A stretch of 64,000 nucleotides of DNA from G963668605 sp963793625. Its GTDB lineage: Bacteria; Acidobacteriota; Terriglobia; Bryobacterales; Bryobacteraceae. The DNA is taken from the NCBI GenBank assembly GCA_963793625.1, contig CAWCAT010000045.1:1-64000 (forward strand), written 5' to 3'. The position numbers were made by a program, and so were the translations under genes. Shown here piece after piece: positions 10,098-19,156 of the stretch. Numbering within the stretch: the first letter of the stretch is position 1; each line of letters begins with the position of its first letter. Under the pieces are notes generated by a model that was not told where the DNA came from, searched no databases, and saw only the letters and a program-made list of their open reading frames with translations.

Positions 10098-10672
10098 AAT
10101 GCAGGATCTGCGTCACAGTCATGCTGCCGTGCCTTTCGCTGCTTGCGTTTGCGGGTCAGTCGCCGGAGCCGCAGGTCAGCAGGCAGGAGCGCGAGCGTGT
10201 CGTCAAAATCTTTAACGCCCGCGTCCGGCAATACGTTAATCTGCGGAAAGACATGGAAGCTTCGCTGCCGGCCCTCAAGCCGACTAAAGAAGTGGCCCAA
10301 ATTACGGATCACCAGCACTCGCTGGCCGCGAAAATTGCCCAGGCCCGCCGCGCAGCCCATCAGGGCGACATCTTCACTCCCACGGTGACTCAGCATTTCC
10401 GCGAAATCATCCGCGTCGAATTTAAGGGACCTGTCGCCCAACTTGCGCGCAAGACGATCCACCCGGACGACCCATCCAAGGTCGTGGTTGGTCTGCGTGT
10501 AAACGACGTTTACCCGGAGGACATGCCCTTGATCACCATGCCGCCCACATTATTGAGTAAGCTGCCTCCACTGCCCCGCGACCTCACCTATCAGATTGTC
10601 GGGCGCGACCTGGCACTGAAGGACACCAAAGCCGGGTTAATTGTGGATCTCATCCCGAACGCCATTCCTTGA
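10094..10672 (+). CDS. secreted protein of unknown function
   Basis: 192 residues starting at ATG 10094, which overlaps the stop of the phospholipase-like gene by ATGA. Residues 1-20 form a signal peptide ending FAG. The mature part begins with a long helical region (residues 25-90, rich in Arg, Glu and Lys) and ends with a compact segment (LPPLPRDLTYQIVGRDLALKD, near 165-185) typical of a small secreted acidobacterial family I recall but cannot name. The reading frame is open upstream into the phospholipase, which creates a misleading 541-codon frame from 9047; the overlap start and signal peptide argue for two proteins. The stop overlaps TTG 10669 of the phosphoesterase region, so the three genes probably form an operon. 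Confidence 0.7.
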   Translation: MKCRICVTVMLPCLSLLAFAGQSPEPQVSRQERERVVKIFNARVRQYVNLRKDMEASLPALKPTKEVAQITDHQHSLAAKIAQARRAAHQGDIFTPTVTQHFREIIRVEFKGPVAQLARKTIHPDDPSKVVVGLRVNDVYPEDMPLITMPPTLLSKLPPLPRDLTYQIVGRDLALKDTKAGLIVDLIPNAIP

Positions 10673-10683
10673 AGATTCTTACT

Positions 10684-11562
10684 ATGCTTTTTACGCGCCG
10701 TGCAGCCTTCTCTTCTCTTGCCCTCGCTCCCTTGGGCTTGTCGCTTCACGCCCAGGAACTGACTCTCCCGCTGAAGCCTGGCTCTGTACGCTTCGCCGTC
10801 ATCGGCGACATGGGGACCGGCAATAAGCCGCAATACGAAACAGCCGCGAAGATGATTGAGTATCGTCAGAAATTCCCCTTTGATTTTGTGATTACGGTCG
10901 GCGATAACATCTACGACGGGGATGCACCACGCGACTACGAACACAAGTTCGAGCGGCCCTACAAGCCCTTGCTCGATGCAGGCGTAAAATTTTACGCGAC
11001 GCTCGGCAATCACGACAAACCCAACCAGCGCTTCTACAAGCCTTTCAACATGAACGGGCAGCAGTATTACGCCTACAAGCTGGGCAACGTCCGCTTCTTC
11101 GCTTTGGATACCAATTACATGAACCCGCCGCAACTCGCGTGGCTCGAGAAGGAGTTGCAGAACGCAGGGGCGGGTTGGATCGTCTGCTATTTCCATCACG
11201 CGCTCTATTCCTCCGGAAACTTCCATGGCTCGGCAACCGAGCTCCGCCTGGTGCTGGAACCACTCTTTGTAAAATACGGGGTACAGGTCGTCTTCTCAGG
11301 GCACGAACACGTCTATGAGCGCGTCAAGCCGCAAAAAGGCATCTACTATTTCACCGAAGGTGCCTCAGGCCAGTTGCGCGCTGGCAACCTGAAGAAATCG
11401 GCCCTCACCGTCGTCGGCTACGACCGGGACCGCACCTTCATGCTCGTCGAAATCGCCGGCGACGAGCTTCACTTCCAGACCATCTCGCGCACTGGAAAAA
11501 CGGTGGACTCGGGCGTCATCCAGCGCGCGGCGACGCCAGCCGACTTCATACTGAGGCGTTAA
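10684..11562 (+). CDS. secreted purple-acid-phosphatase-like metallophosphoesterase
   Basis: 292 residues from ATG 10684; TTG 10669, overlapping the previous stop, is an alternative start. A signal peptide (LALAPLGLSLHAQ) precedes a calcineurin-like dimetal hydrolase core with every block in order: IGDMGTGN, VGDNIYDGD, LGNHDKP, YFHHALYS and FSGHEHVYER. The spacing resembles tartrate-resistant acid phosphatases. Expected role: periplasmic or extracellular hydrolysis of phosphomonoesters, perhaps releasing phosphate from products of the neighbouring phospholipase-like enzyme (inference from adjacency). Length is normal for a single-domain family member and nothing is missing. Confidence 0.9.
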   Translation: MLFTRRAAFSSLALAPLGLSLHAQELTLPLKPGSVRFAVIGDMGTGNKPQYETAAKMIEYRQKFPFDFVITVGDNIYDGDAPRDYEHKFERPYKPLLDAGVKFYATLGNHDKPNQRFYKPFNMNGQQYYAYKLGNVRFFALDTNYMNPPQLAWLEKELQNAGAGWIVCYFHHALYSSGNFHGSATELRLVLEPLFVKYGVQVVFSGHEHVYERVKPQKGIYYFTEGASGQLRAGNLKKSALTVVGYDRDRTFMLVEIAGDELHFQTISRTGKTVDSGVIQRAATPADFILRR

Positions 11563-11611
11563 GGACCACCCGAACGCAATTGGCCTGTCTCGTGCTCCCT
11601 ACATTCACATC

Positions 11612-12669
11612 ATGCCCAATTTACTTGCCGAACAAATCGATACACTGGCTGCTTTCACTCCCACTGAGCTGCCCGTCATCAGCCTCTATCTGAACACCCA
11701 GTCCGACGACCATGGCCGGGACAACTTTGCCTCCTTCATAAAGAAGGAACTCCACACCAGAGCCAGAACGTTTGCGCCGCAGTCGGCGGCACACGCCAGT
11801 TTCGTGAGAGACGTTGATCGGATCGAGAAGTACCTGGCGACGGAGTTGCGGCCCTCCACGAACGGCCTCGCGCTGTTCGCCTGCGCCGGCGCGGAGGACT
11901 TCTTCGAGGCGGTGCAGTTGAACGCTCCGCTGGAACGGCACGAGATCTACGTCGATCGCCAGCCGCATCTTTACACGTTGGCCCTCGTCACACAAACAGT
12001 TCCCGCGCTACGCGGCGGTCGTCGCGGACACGGACTCCGCTCGCCTGTTCGTGTTCGGCCTGAGCAGCACCATCTCCGAAGACCGCGTCGAGAGCCCGAA
12101 GATGAGCCGTACCCAGACCGGCGGCTGGTCGCAGGCACGCTATCAGCGGCATATGGAGAACTATCACCAGCACCATGCCAAAGAGGTACTCGAAGTTCTC
12201 GATCGCGTGGTGCGCAAGGAGGAGATTCAGTACATCGTGTTTGCCGGCGACCAGGTGGTGATTCCACTCCTCCAGAAGCAGCTTTCGCCCTTTCTCGCGG
12301 CCAAGGTAATCGATGTACTGCGGCTGGACATCCGCACTCCCGAGCGCCAGGTCCTGGAGGCTACTCTGGCAGCCATGCGCCGTCAAGATGCCAAGGATGA
12401 TTCCGAAAAGGTAGAGCACCTGATCGGAGACTACCTGTCGGGCGGGCTGGCGGTGGTGGGAGTTCCCGATGTGCTCGCCGCGCTTTCCAAAGGTCAGGTG
12501 GAGGAAGTGCTCCTGAGCACGTCTCTCCACCGGCAGGAGAGCGACAACGATGTCCGAAACCATCCTGGCGCAGGCCAGGCAAACCGGGGCGCGGTTCAGA
12601 CTCATCGAGGATGCGGCCCTGCTCGCCGAGGTGGGCGGGGTCGGCGCCAGCCTGCGATATCGAAACTGA
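11612..12669 (+). CDS. bacterial eRF1-like protein (baeRF family 10), two frameshifts
   Basis: The three parts of an eRF1/Vms1-fold protein lie in successive frames. ATG 11612 gives LPVISLYLNTQSDDHGRD (domain 1). A +1 shift near 11998 leads to RYAAVVADTDSARLFVFGL and ENYHQHHAKEVLEVLDRVV (domain 2). A second +1 shift near 12552 leads to ARFRLIEDAALLAEVGGVGA, the conserved end, with TGA at 12667-12669. Removing one base at each site restores about 352 codons. The eukaryotic GGQ motif was not seen; this bacterial subfamily is only predicted to act on ribosomes or peptidyl-tRNA. It follows the phosphoesterase after 49 bp on the same strand. Confidence 0.8.
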
Positions 12670-12790
12670 GACCTATGCGCCACTGCTCGGGAGCTTCACC
12701 AGAATAGATGACGTAAAGACCATCCCCCAGAACGGGCAGCAGCATAGGGCCCGGCTGGACTGGGGGCTATATTTCTATTTCGCGTTGAAT

Positions 12791-12840
12791 GTGAACTCTG
12801 CGACTATTGCTTGACATGCCCCAACTGCCACCTATATATT
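12791..12840 (+). promoter_or_regulatory. strong sigma-70 promoter of the Oar-type receptor
   Basis: TTGACA (12811-12816), an 18-bp spacer and TATATT (12835-12840) precede the receptor start at 12870. The upstream GTGAACT...ATTGC element (from 12791) is shared with the promoter at 5015-5064. The predicted leader is about 25 nt and contains the GAGGAAGG ribosome site. Confidence 0.7.
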
Positions 12841-12869
12841 CAATTCGCTTGTACGCTGAGGAAGGTCCC

Positions 12870-15800
12870 ATGAAAAAGCTTGTCTGTCGCATTACAATCG
12901 CGTGTGCATTCGCCTGGCTGTTAGCCGCCGGCTCCGCGTTCGCTCAGAGTTCTTCCGGTACGTTAACCGGTCGTGTGCTCGATCCATCTGGCGCCCCTGT
13001 CGCGGGGGCCGACGTTCAACTGATCAACCAGGCGACTAAGGACACCCGCAAACTGATCAGCGGCGCTGAAGGCGAGTTCACCTTCAGCAACGTGCAGCCT
13101 GGCGTCTTTACCGTCGCAGTCGTAGCTACCGGCTTCAAGCGGCTCGAGAAGAGCAATCTAAACCTTGCGCCGTCGGACCGTCTGACCACCGGAGACATGC
13201 GCCTGGAAGTCGGCACCGTCACCGAATCGATCATCGTCAGCGCGGCTGGGTCCCAGGTCCAGACCGAGAGCAGTGAACGTTCGGCGCTCATCGATTCCCG
13301 CCAGATTACCGAACTCATGGCGAAAGGCCGCGACGTCATGGCCCTGCTGCAACTGCTGCCAGGTGCGGTCGATGACTCGACAGGTAACGAAACACTCGGC
13401 GCGTTCAATATTCCGAGCATGGGCGGAGTTCGCTCAGCATACAGCGCACTCAACATTGACGGAATTTCCGGAAACACAGCACGTGGCCGAACGGCCGAGT
13501 CGCCCATCAACATGGACGCGATCGCGGAAGTAAAGGTCATGACCAATTCCTATCCCGCCGAATACGGAACGGCCTCAGGAACGGTAATCAATATTGTTAC
13601 TAAAGGCGGTGGACAGCAATTTCACGGCCTCGCGTACTACTACAACCGCAACGAAGCATTCAACGCGAACTCGTTTTTTAACAACCGCCAAAGCATAGCG
13701 CGCCAGCGTTACCGTTACAACACGACCGGACTCAACCTCGGCGGTCCCATCTACTGGCCGAAGCGATTCAATGCCGATAGGCAGAAGCTCTTCTTTTTCT
13801 TTTCGACGGAGATCTTGCCCAACCAGAATCCGAACAACCTGCGGAATTATACCGTACCGACAGAACTGGAACGCAAGGGCGACTTCTCTAAGAGCTACAG
13901 GAATTGTGCCAGTCAGGCGAATCTATCTTTATGCCAGGTCTTCGCGGTCAAGGATCCCACTAACGGGCAGCCGTTCGCCGGAAATGTCGTACCGATTACT
14001 CGCATGGATCCGAATTCAGGCAAGCTCTTGAGCGTCTTCCCGCTGCCAAATGCGACTAACGCCGACATCACCAAATACGCGTACAATTTCCAGATCGCCG
14101 GCAGCTCGGATATCCCGGTGAAGCAAGCCGTCCTCCGAGTCGATTACAACGTTACCGATAAGGTGCGGTTCTTTGCGCGCGGCTCCGGCTTCGCCAGCCA
14201 CAACAAGGGCCTTACCAGCCCGGCGATCAATAACCAGTGGGGACCGACCCCGGTGGATTACGCTCAGACGATGCCAAACCTTGGCGGCACGTTGACTTAT
14301 ATCGTCACGCCTACTCTGATTAACGAAGCAACCTTCGGACTCAACCTCTGGACAGAGAAGCAAATACTCACGGAACAACAGCTCGCAACGTTGCAGCGGG
14401 CCACCTACGGCATCAATATTCCCCAGTCGTATCCCCAGGACAATCCACTCGGCCTTCTGCCTGCCACATCGTTCGGCGGCGTTTCGAGCCCCGCGCAGAT
14501 CAGCTATGACGGGCGTTTCCCCATGCTGGACGATTCTATGGCGTTTAGCTTCAGCGACGGCCTGACCAAGATCTGGAGGAATCACAGATTCAAGGCGGGC
14601 GTAACTATCCAGAATATCCGTTACAACCAGTACCACCACGCTGGCGGCAACAGCTTCCCTGGGAGCTTCTCCTTTGCTTCCAACTCCAGCAATCCTCTCG
14701 ATAGCGGGTATGCTTACTCTAATGCATTTCTCGGTAATTACGATACTTACGCGGAAGCTACTAACAGAGTGGATTACGCGCCCATCACCCGTATCTTTGA
14801 ATGGTATGTTCAGGACTCGTGGAAGATAGGCCGGCGCTTCACGTTGGATGTGGGCGTACGCTTCAGTTGGGCCCGGCCCCAAACCCCGGCCAACAATCAA
14901 GCCGCCAACTTTGTTCCGTGGATGTGGAATGCCTCGCAGGCTCCTGTGCTTTTCCGGCCAGCCCGGGTGAATAACCAGAATGTGACCATTAACCCGCTCA
15001 CCAATGTAGTGGTACCTAACATCTACGCGGGACTGATCGTGCCGAATTCCGGCAACCCCATCAACGGTGTGGTCGTCTCCGGCACCAAAGATTTCCCGAC
15101 TGCGCTGGTCTACAGCAACGGCGTTCTTCCTGGTCCTCGCTTTGGCCTGGCCTGGGATCCGCTGGGCACCGGCAAGACTGCAATTCGCCTGGGCGGCGGT
15201 ATCTTTTACAACACCCGCGCAGACGCCGGCGCGCTCGGCAATCTCGCTTTCAATGCGCCGCTGATCTTCACCCCGACCGCATACTACGGAACCGTCGCAA
15301 CAGCAGCGAATACCACCGGACTGCTGTCGCCGAGTTCTTTCTCGCGGACCCTCGATCCGCATTCCAAAACAGTGACGAATTATCACGCGACGTTCGGAAT
15401 CCAGCGCAGTCTTGGCTGGGCGACCGTGGCTGACGTTGCCTACGTGGGAACCTTCGGCCGGCACCTCGGTCAAAACCAGCAACTGAATATGGTTCCTTAC
15501 GGCGCGCAGTTCCTGCCACAGAATCAGAACCCGCAGTCGAACACGCCGCTCAACGACAATTACTTCCGGCCTTACGCGGGCTATAACAATGTGCCGCAGC
15601 AGATTTTCGACGGAAACTCCAGCTACCATTCGCTGCAAGTGAAGGTCGACCGGCGCTTCGCCAAGGGCGTGCAGATGGGTTTGGTCTATACGTTCTCCAA
15701 GGCGATGAACTATGGCGAGGGCGATAGCACCGGAGGCGGTCTTGCCACACCCACTGGCGCGGCTGGCTACTCGCCGGACGTTGCCAGGTATCAGGACCGC

Positions 15801-16430
15801 AAGAATTGGAACTACGGCCTGGCCTCTTATGACCGACCGAATATTCTGACTTTCCACTTCCTCTGGGACGTCCCGAAGCTTGGCCGCGTACTGCCTAATC
15901 GCGTTGTAAAGGCAGCTTTCGACAATTGGCAGGTTTCGAATATAACAAGCTTCATCAGCGGACAGATGCTCGGCGTTTCAATGGGGACTTCGCCCTCCGT
16001 GAACTTCGTCGGAGGCGGTGATGGCGCGCGGCCGATCATGGTCGCGAATCCTATACTGCCAAAGAGCGAGCGCACGTTTGACAGATTCTTCAATGTCGAC
16101 GCGTTCGCCGAACCTACGGCGCTCACTCCGGGCCAAACCTCTTATGCTCCTACCTGGCTGAACTACGGCAACATGCCGCGTCTTGCAGTTCGTGGACCAG
16201 GCACTAACAACTGGAACACCTCGCTCTTCAAGAACTTCGTCATCAAGGAACGCCTGAAGTTCCAGTTCCGCGCCGAAAGCTACAACACCTTTAATCACAC
16301 GCAGTTTTCCAGTGTGAACACCGGACTCACATTCAATGCCGCTCGTCAAAACACCAACGCATTTACAGGCCAGATCAGCGCAGCCCGCAACCCAAGGGTG
16401 ATGCAGTTCGCACTGCGAGTTAATTTCTGA
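12870..16430 (+). CDS. Oar-type TonB-dependent receptor
   Basis: 1186 residues from ATG 12870 (GAGGAAGG just upstream; the longer frame from 12807 overlaps the promoter). A signal peptide (1-26, ends SAFAQ) is followed by a carboxypeptidase-regulatory Ig-like domain (about 30-110, GTLTGRVLDPSGAPVAGADV), a plug domain (about 130-230, with SMGGVRSAYSALNIDG and PAEYGTASGTVINIV) and a long beta-barrel ending in the outer-membrane signature FALRVNF. It is intact, unlike the receptor at 23489. Such proteins import or bind oligomeric nutrients at the outer membrane; the ligand is unknown. A strong promoter precedes it and a hairpin terminator follows, so it is probably monocistronic. Confidence 0.92.
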   Translation: MKKLVCRITIACAFAWLLAAGSAFAQSSSGTLTGRVLDPSGAPVAGADVQLINQATKDTRKLISGAEGEFTFSNVQPGVFTVAVVATGFKRLEKSNLNLAPSDRLTTGDMRLEVGTVTESIIVSAAGSQVQTESSERSALIDSRQITELMAKGRDVMALLQLLPGAVDDSTGNETLGAFNIPSMGGVRSAYSALNIDGISGNTARGRTAESPINMDAIAEVKVMTNSYPAEYGTASGTVINIVTKGGGQQFHGLAYYYNRNEAFNANSFFNNRQSIARQRYRYNTTGLNLGGPIYWPKRFNADRQKLFFFFSTEILPNQNPNNLRNYTVPTELERKGDFSKSYRNCASQANLSLCQVFAVKDPTNGQPFAGNVVPITRMDPNSGKLLSVFPLPNATNADITKYAYNFQIAGSSDIPVKQAVLRVDYNVTDKVRFFARGSGFASHNKGLTSPAINNQWGPTPVDYAQTMPNLGGTLTYIVTPTLINEATFGLNLWTEKQILTEQQLATLQRATYGINIPQSYPQDNPLGLLPATSFGGVSSPAQISYDGRFPMLDDSMAFSFSDGLTKIWRNHRFKAGVTIQNIRYNQYHHAGGNSFPGSFSFASNSSNPLDSGYAYSNAFLGNYDTYAEATNRVDYAPITRIFEWYVQDSWKIGRRFTLDVGVRFSWARPQTPANNQAANFVPWMWNASQAPVLFRPARVNNQNVTINPLTNVVVPNIYAGLIVPNSGNPINGVVVSGTKDFPTALVYSNGVLPGPRFGLAWDPLGTGKTAIRLGGGIFYNTRADAGALGNLAFNAPLIFTPTAYYGTVATAANTTGLLSPSSFSRTLDPHSKTVTNYHATFGIQRSLGWATVADVAYVGTFGRHLGQNQQLNMVPYGAQFLPQNQNPQSNTPLNDNYFRPYAGYNNVPQQIFDGNSSYHSLQVKVDRRFAKGVQMGLVYTFSKAMNYGEGDSTGGGLATPTGAAGYSPDVARYQDRKNWNYGLASYDRPNILTFHFLWDVPKLGRVLPNRVVKAAFDNWQVSNITSFISGQMLGVSMGTSPSVNFVGGGDGARPIMVANPILPKSERTFDRFFNVDAFAEPTALTPGQTSYAPTWLNYGNMPRLAVRGPGTNNWNTSLFKNFVIKERLKFQFRAESYNTFNHTQFSSVNTGLTFNAARQNTNAFTGQISAARNPRVMQFALRVNF

Positions 16431-16447
16431 GCCACTGTTCGTAAGGT

Positions 16448-16473
16448 CATGCCGCTCCCCCCGGGGCGGCATG
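16448..16473 (+). terminator. hairpin terminator after the Oar receptor
   Basis: Perfect 8-bp stem CATGCCGC (16448-16455) / GCGGCATG (16466-16473), extendable inward through the C/G run, starting 18 bp after the receptor stop. It is followed by a moderately T/C-rich tract rather than a clean T-run. Confidence 0.6.
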
Positions 16474-16515
16474 ATTACCCTTCTATTCAAGAGTTAAATA
16501 CTCTAAACTCTTGGA

Positions 16516-18265
16516 ATGAGATTGACAGCTTTCTGCCTCTTTCTGGCTAGCAGTTTCCCGCCCGGTGAACTGCTCGCACAACTAACAGTTGACCAGCGTG
16601 TGCTCGATTTCCAAAACCTCGCCGGAATCTATGCGAAGCGCTATGCTCCGTACGAATGGAAACGGCAGGTTTTCGGCTTTGACTTGTATGAAGTGAAACC
16701 ATGGCTGGAACGAATTCGCAGCGCCAGGAGCGATCTGGAATTCTACGAGATCTGTCACGAGTACGTAGCCAATTTAAACGATACCCACTCCCACTTTTCT
16801 ACGCCTTCCAACTTCACAGCCGATCTCGGCATGTTCGTGGATATCTACGACGGCAAAGTGCTGATTGAAGCCGTCAACCGCACGATGCTGCCCATCTCCG
16901 AATATCCTTTTCAGATCGGCGACGAGATCTTATCGGTAGACGGAAAGACTGCGGAGGAGTGGATTACCGAGTTCTCACGGTTTCACCGCTATGGTAACCC
17001 GCAATCCACACGGCGGCTGTCAGCTGACCGGATCACATACCGCACCCAAAGCACGTATCCGAGGGCGGCAGAATTGGGCGATGACGCGGTTGTTGTGATC
17101 CGTCGCCAGAACGGCGACGAGCAGACGTACCGGCTTGCGTGGAACAAAGCCGGCTATCCTTTGACCCGGGTTGGTCCTGTACCCACCCCAGGCGTATCCG
17201 CTCGCAAGCCACGGCTTGCTGCAGCTAGAGGATGAACCTGACTGGGCAAAGCCGCTCAGTGAGATGCGCAACTGGAAGTTTGAGGACGAAGGCGCTCGAC
17301 TTCGAACATGGACCCCATCACAGGAAGACGGGAAAGAAAACTGGTATCTCGGTTCGGGCAGTAAAACTCCGGTCTTCAACGGAGGCTTTCCTTCCAGTTT
17401 CGTCCAGCGCCTGGGCAAGCTAACCAGCGAGTTCCACTATTCGGGAACGTACACCTCGGGCGACCTGAAAATTGGATATATCCGGGTTCCCAGCTTCAGT
17501 CCGCCAAGTCTCAGTGCTGTCGTGCAGGAACTCGAGAAGGAAATCGACTTTCTGGAGAAAAACACAGACGGTCTGGTGGTAGACGTGATGCGCAACTCGG
17601 GTGGAGGCTGTTACATGCTCGATTTGGCGGCACACCTGAATCCTTACCCGTTCTATTTCTTCGGAGAAGAGATCCGAGTGACCCGCTCCCAGATTCAGAG
17701 CATGAAATCAGCCATTGATGCCGCTCAACGAGCGAAGTCCGAACAATGGATTATCGATTTGTATAACTTCTACCTGGGACACCTTGAAAAAGCCTACTCG
17801 GAGAATCGCGGTATGACCGGCACGGTTCCAGTCTGTACGCAGTTGGGTCAGGTGGGACCACCGCTGCTGGATAACCAGCCTGCGAAGATCGTTTACACCA
17901 AGCCGCTGATTGTGCTGATCGATGAGTTCTCTGTTTCGGCGGCGGACATTTTCCCCTCGATGATGCAGGACAACATTCGCGGTCAACTGGTAGGAATGCG
18001 GAGTTCGGGCGGAGGCGGCTCAGTTAGTGGCTGGCCGGTCGGCATCTATTCTGAATCCTCGGCTACAAACACTAATACCTTGGTAGTGCGAAAGGGTCCA
18101 ATCTCCTGCGCGCAATATCCAACGGCGTCATACGTGGAGAACATCGGTGCGATCCCCGATGTTGAACTTTCTTACATGACGAAAGAGAACCTGTTGAACA
18201 GGGGCCGTCCCTTCGTTGACGCCTTCACAAAGATTCTCGTGGAGCAAATCCAAGGTAAGAGGTAA
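16516..18265 (+). CDS. S41-family C-terminal processing peptidase, one frameshift
   Basis: A secreted tail-specific protease in two frames. ATG 16516 gives a signal peptide (ends LLAQ), an N-terminal helical region, and a PDZ-like segment (PFQIGDEILSVDGKTAEEW, about residues 134-152). Near 17150-17185 the frame moves +1 into YPLASHGLLQLEDEPDWA and the S41 catalytic core: IGYIRVPSF, VVDVMRNSGGG and IDEFSVSAADIF, whose Ser sits where the nucleophile is expected. It stops at 18265. The repaired protein is about 582 residues, normal for the family. It would cleave unfolded or tagged proteins in the periplasm. A hairpin at 18274 closes the unit. Confidence 0.82.
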
Positions 18266-18273
18266 CGCTTGCG

Positions 18274-18302
18274 GGGTGCTCGGGCTGATCACTTGAGCAC
18301 CC
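18274..18302 (+). terminator. hairpin after the S41 peptidase
   Basis: Perfect 8-bp inverted repeat GGGTGCTC (18274-18281) / GAGCACCC (18295-18302) with a 13-nt loop, beginning 9 bp after the peptidase stop. No T-run follows, so factor-dependent termination or mRNA protection is also possible. Confidence 0.45.
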
Positions 18303-18559
18303 ATTCCAATCGCGTGCGCGCATACATGCGTCGTCCGGCCGTCGTTCTGGGTTGTCGAGAAATTGAAGGACAAGGCTCTGCGGGCAGGTATTGACAGTGC
18401 TAGCCGTTAGCCAATGCCCATGCCTGAGAATTCGAATAGATGGCTGTTTCGCAAATACGAGGCCGCGCTTTTTACGGGCAGATTTTCCTGGCGCTCAGCC
18501 TTTCTGCGCAGCCATAGCCGGCAGGCATCCTGCATGCCGCCCGAAAACAGGAATTGGCG

Positions 18560-19130
18560 CGTCCCCATTCGAGATCGCACCAGGCCCTATCGGCTTTGCG
18601 ATTGTGCCCGTTGCGCATTACTACCGCGACGTTCCGTGTCTCGTACCAGAGTTGCCCGACCAGTACCGCTCGAATCCAAGTGAGTTATTGACGTCGAAGT
18701 AAAAGTACCCGCCGGGCCGCAGTGCTCGCGCCACTACCTTCGCGACCGTCCGCAGGTCTGCTGGTTGCGGCACGTGATTAAGCGCGTCGTACTCGCACGT
18801 AATCAGATCGACGGGTTCCGGAAGGCGAAAGTTCCGCATGTCTGCCCGAAGCACGCGTACGGGTAAGCGGGTGCGAGCAGCCTTCTCGCGTGTGAGCCGG
18901 CACATCAGCGGGGATAGATCCACAGCGTACATTCTGATCCCCTCGTGCGCCAAATTCAGTGCCGTGGCTCCTGTGCCGCACGCCAGATCACAAGCCGTTT
19001 CAACGTGGGGCAGGATTCGGCCCAGCACGCGCTCGCGCGCGGCACTGGAACTTGCAGGCATGTTAGCCACCTGTTTCGGAATTATAAACCCACGATAGGT
19101 AACAGGGAAGCCACTCTTCTTGTGACGCAC
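18560..19130 (-). pseudogene. class I SAM-dependent methyltransferase, truncated and frameshifted
   Basis: The minus strand reads a Rossmann methyltransferase: motif I ACDLACGTGATAL, motif II YAVDLSPLMC, motif III RADMRNFRLPEPVD, and LRPGGYFYFDVNN. After FERYWSG (about 18670) the frame shifts into WYETRNVAVVMRNGHN and DRAWCDLEW, then loses resemblance near 18560, so the C-terminal strands are absent or scrambled. Start is GTG 19130, or ATG 19061 with AGGTGG five bases upstream. The cofactor site is intact but the fold is incomplete, so I call it a remnant. It is divergent from the phosphatase gene at 19157, with only 26 bp between the starts. Confidence 0.65.
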
Positions 19131-19156
19131 GGTTTATACTTCAGACTAGTTGACCA

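Noticed and set aside
9047..10672. Single 541-codon fusion of phospholipase D and the secreted protein
   Set aside because: The in-frame join passes through a low-complexity stretch that is the wrong frame of the phospholipase tail, and a signal peptide with an ATGA overlap start lies at 10094.
14016..15857. 613-codon open frame on the minus strand
   Set aside because: It is the antisense of the intact Oar-type receptor, with no signal, motif or ribosome site; such frames are common opposite high-GC genes.
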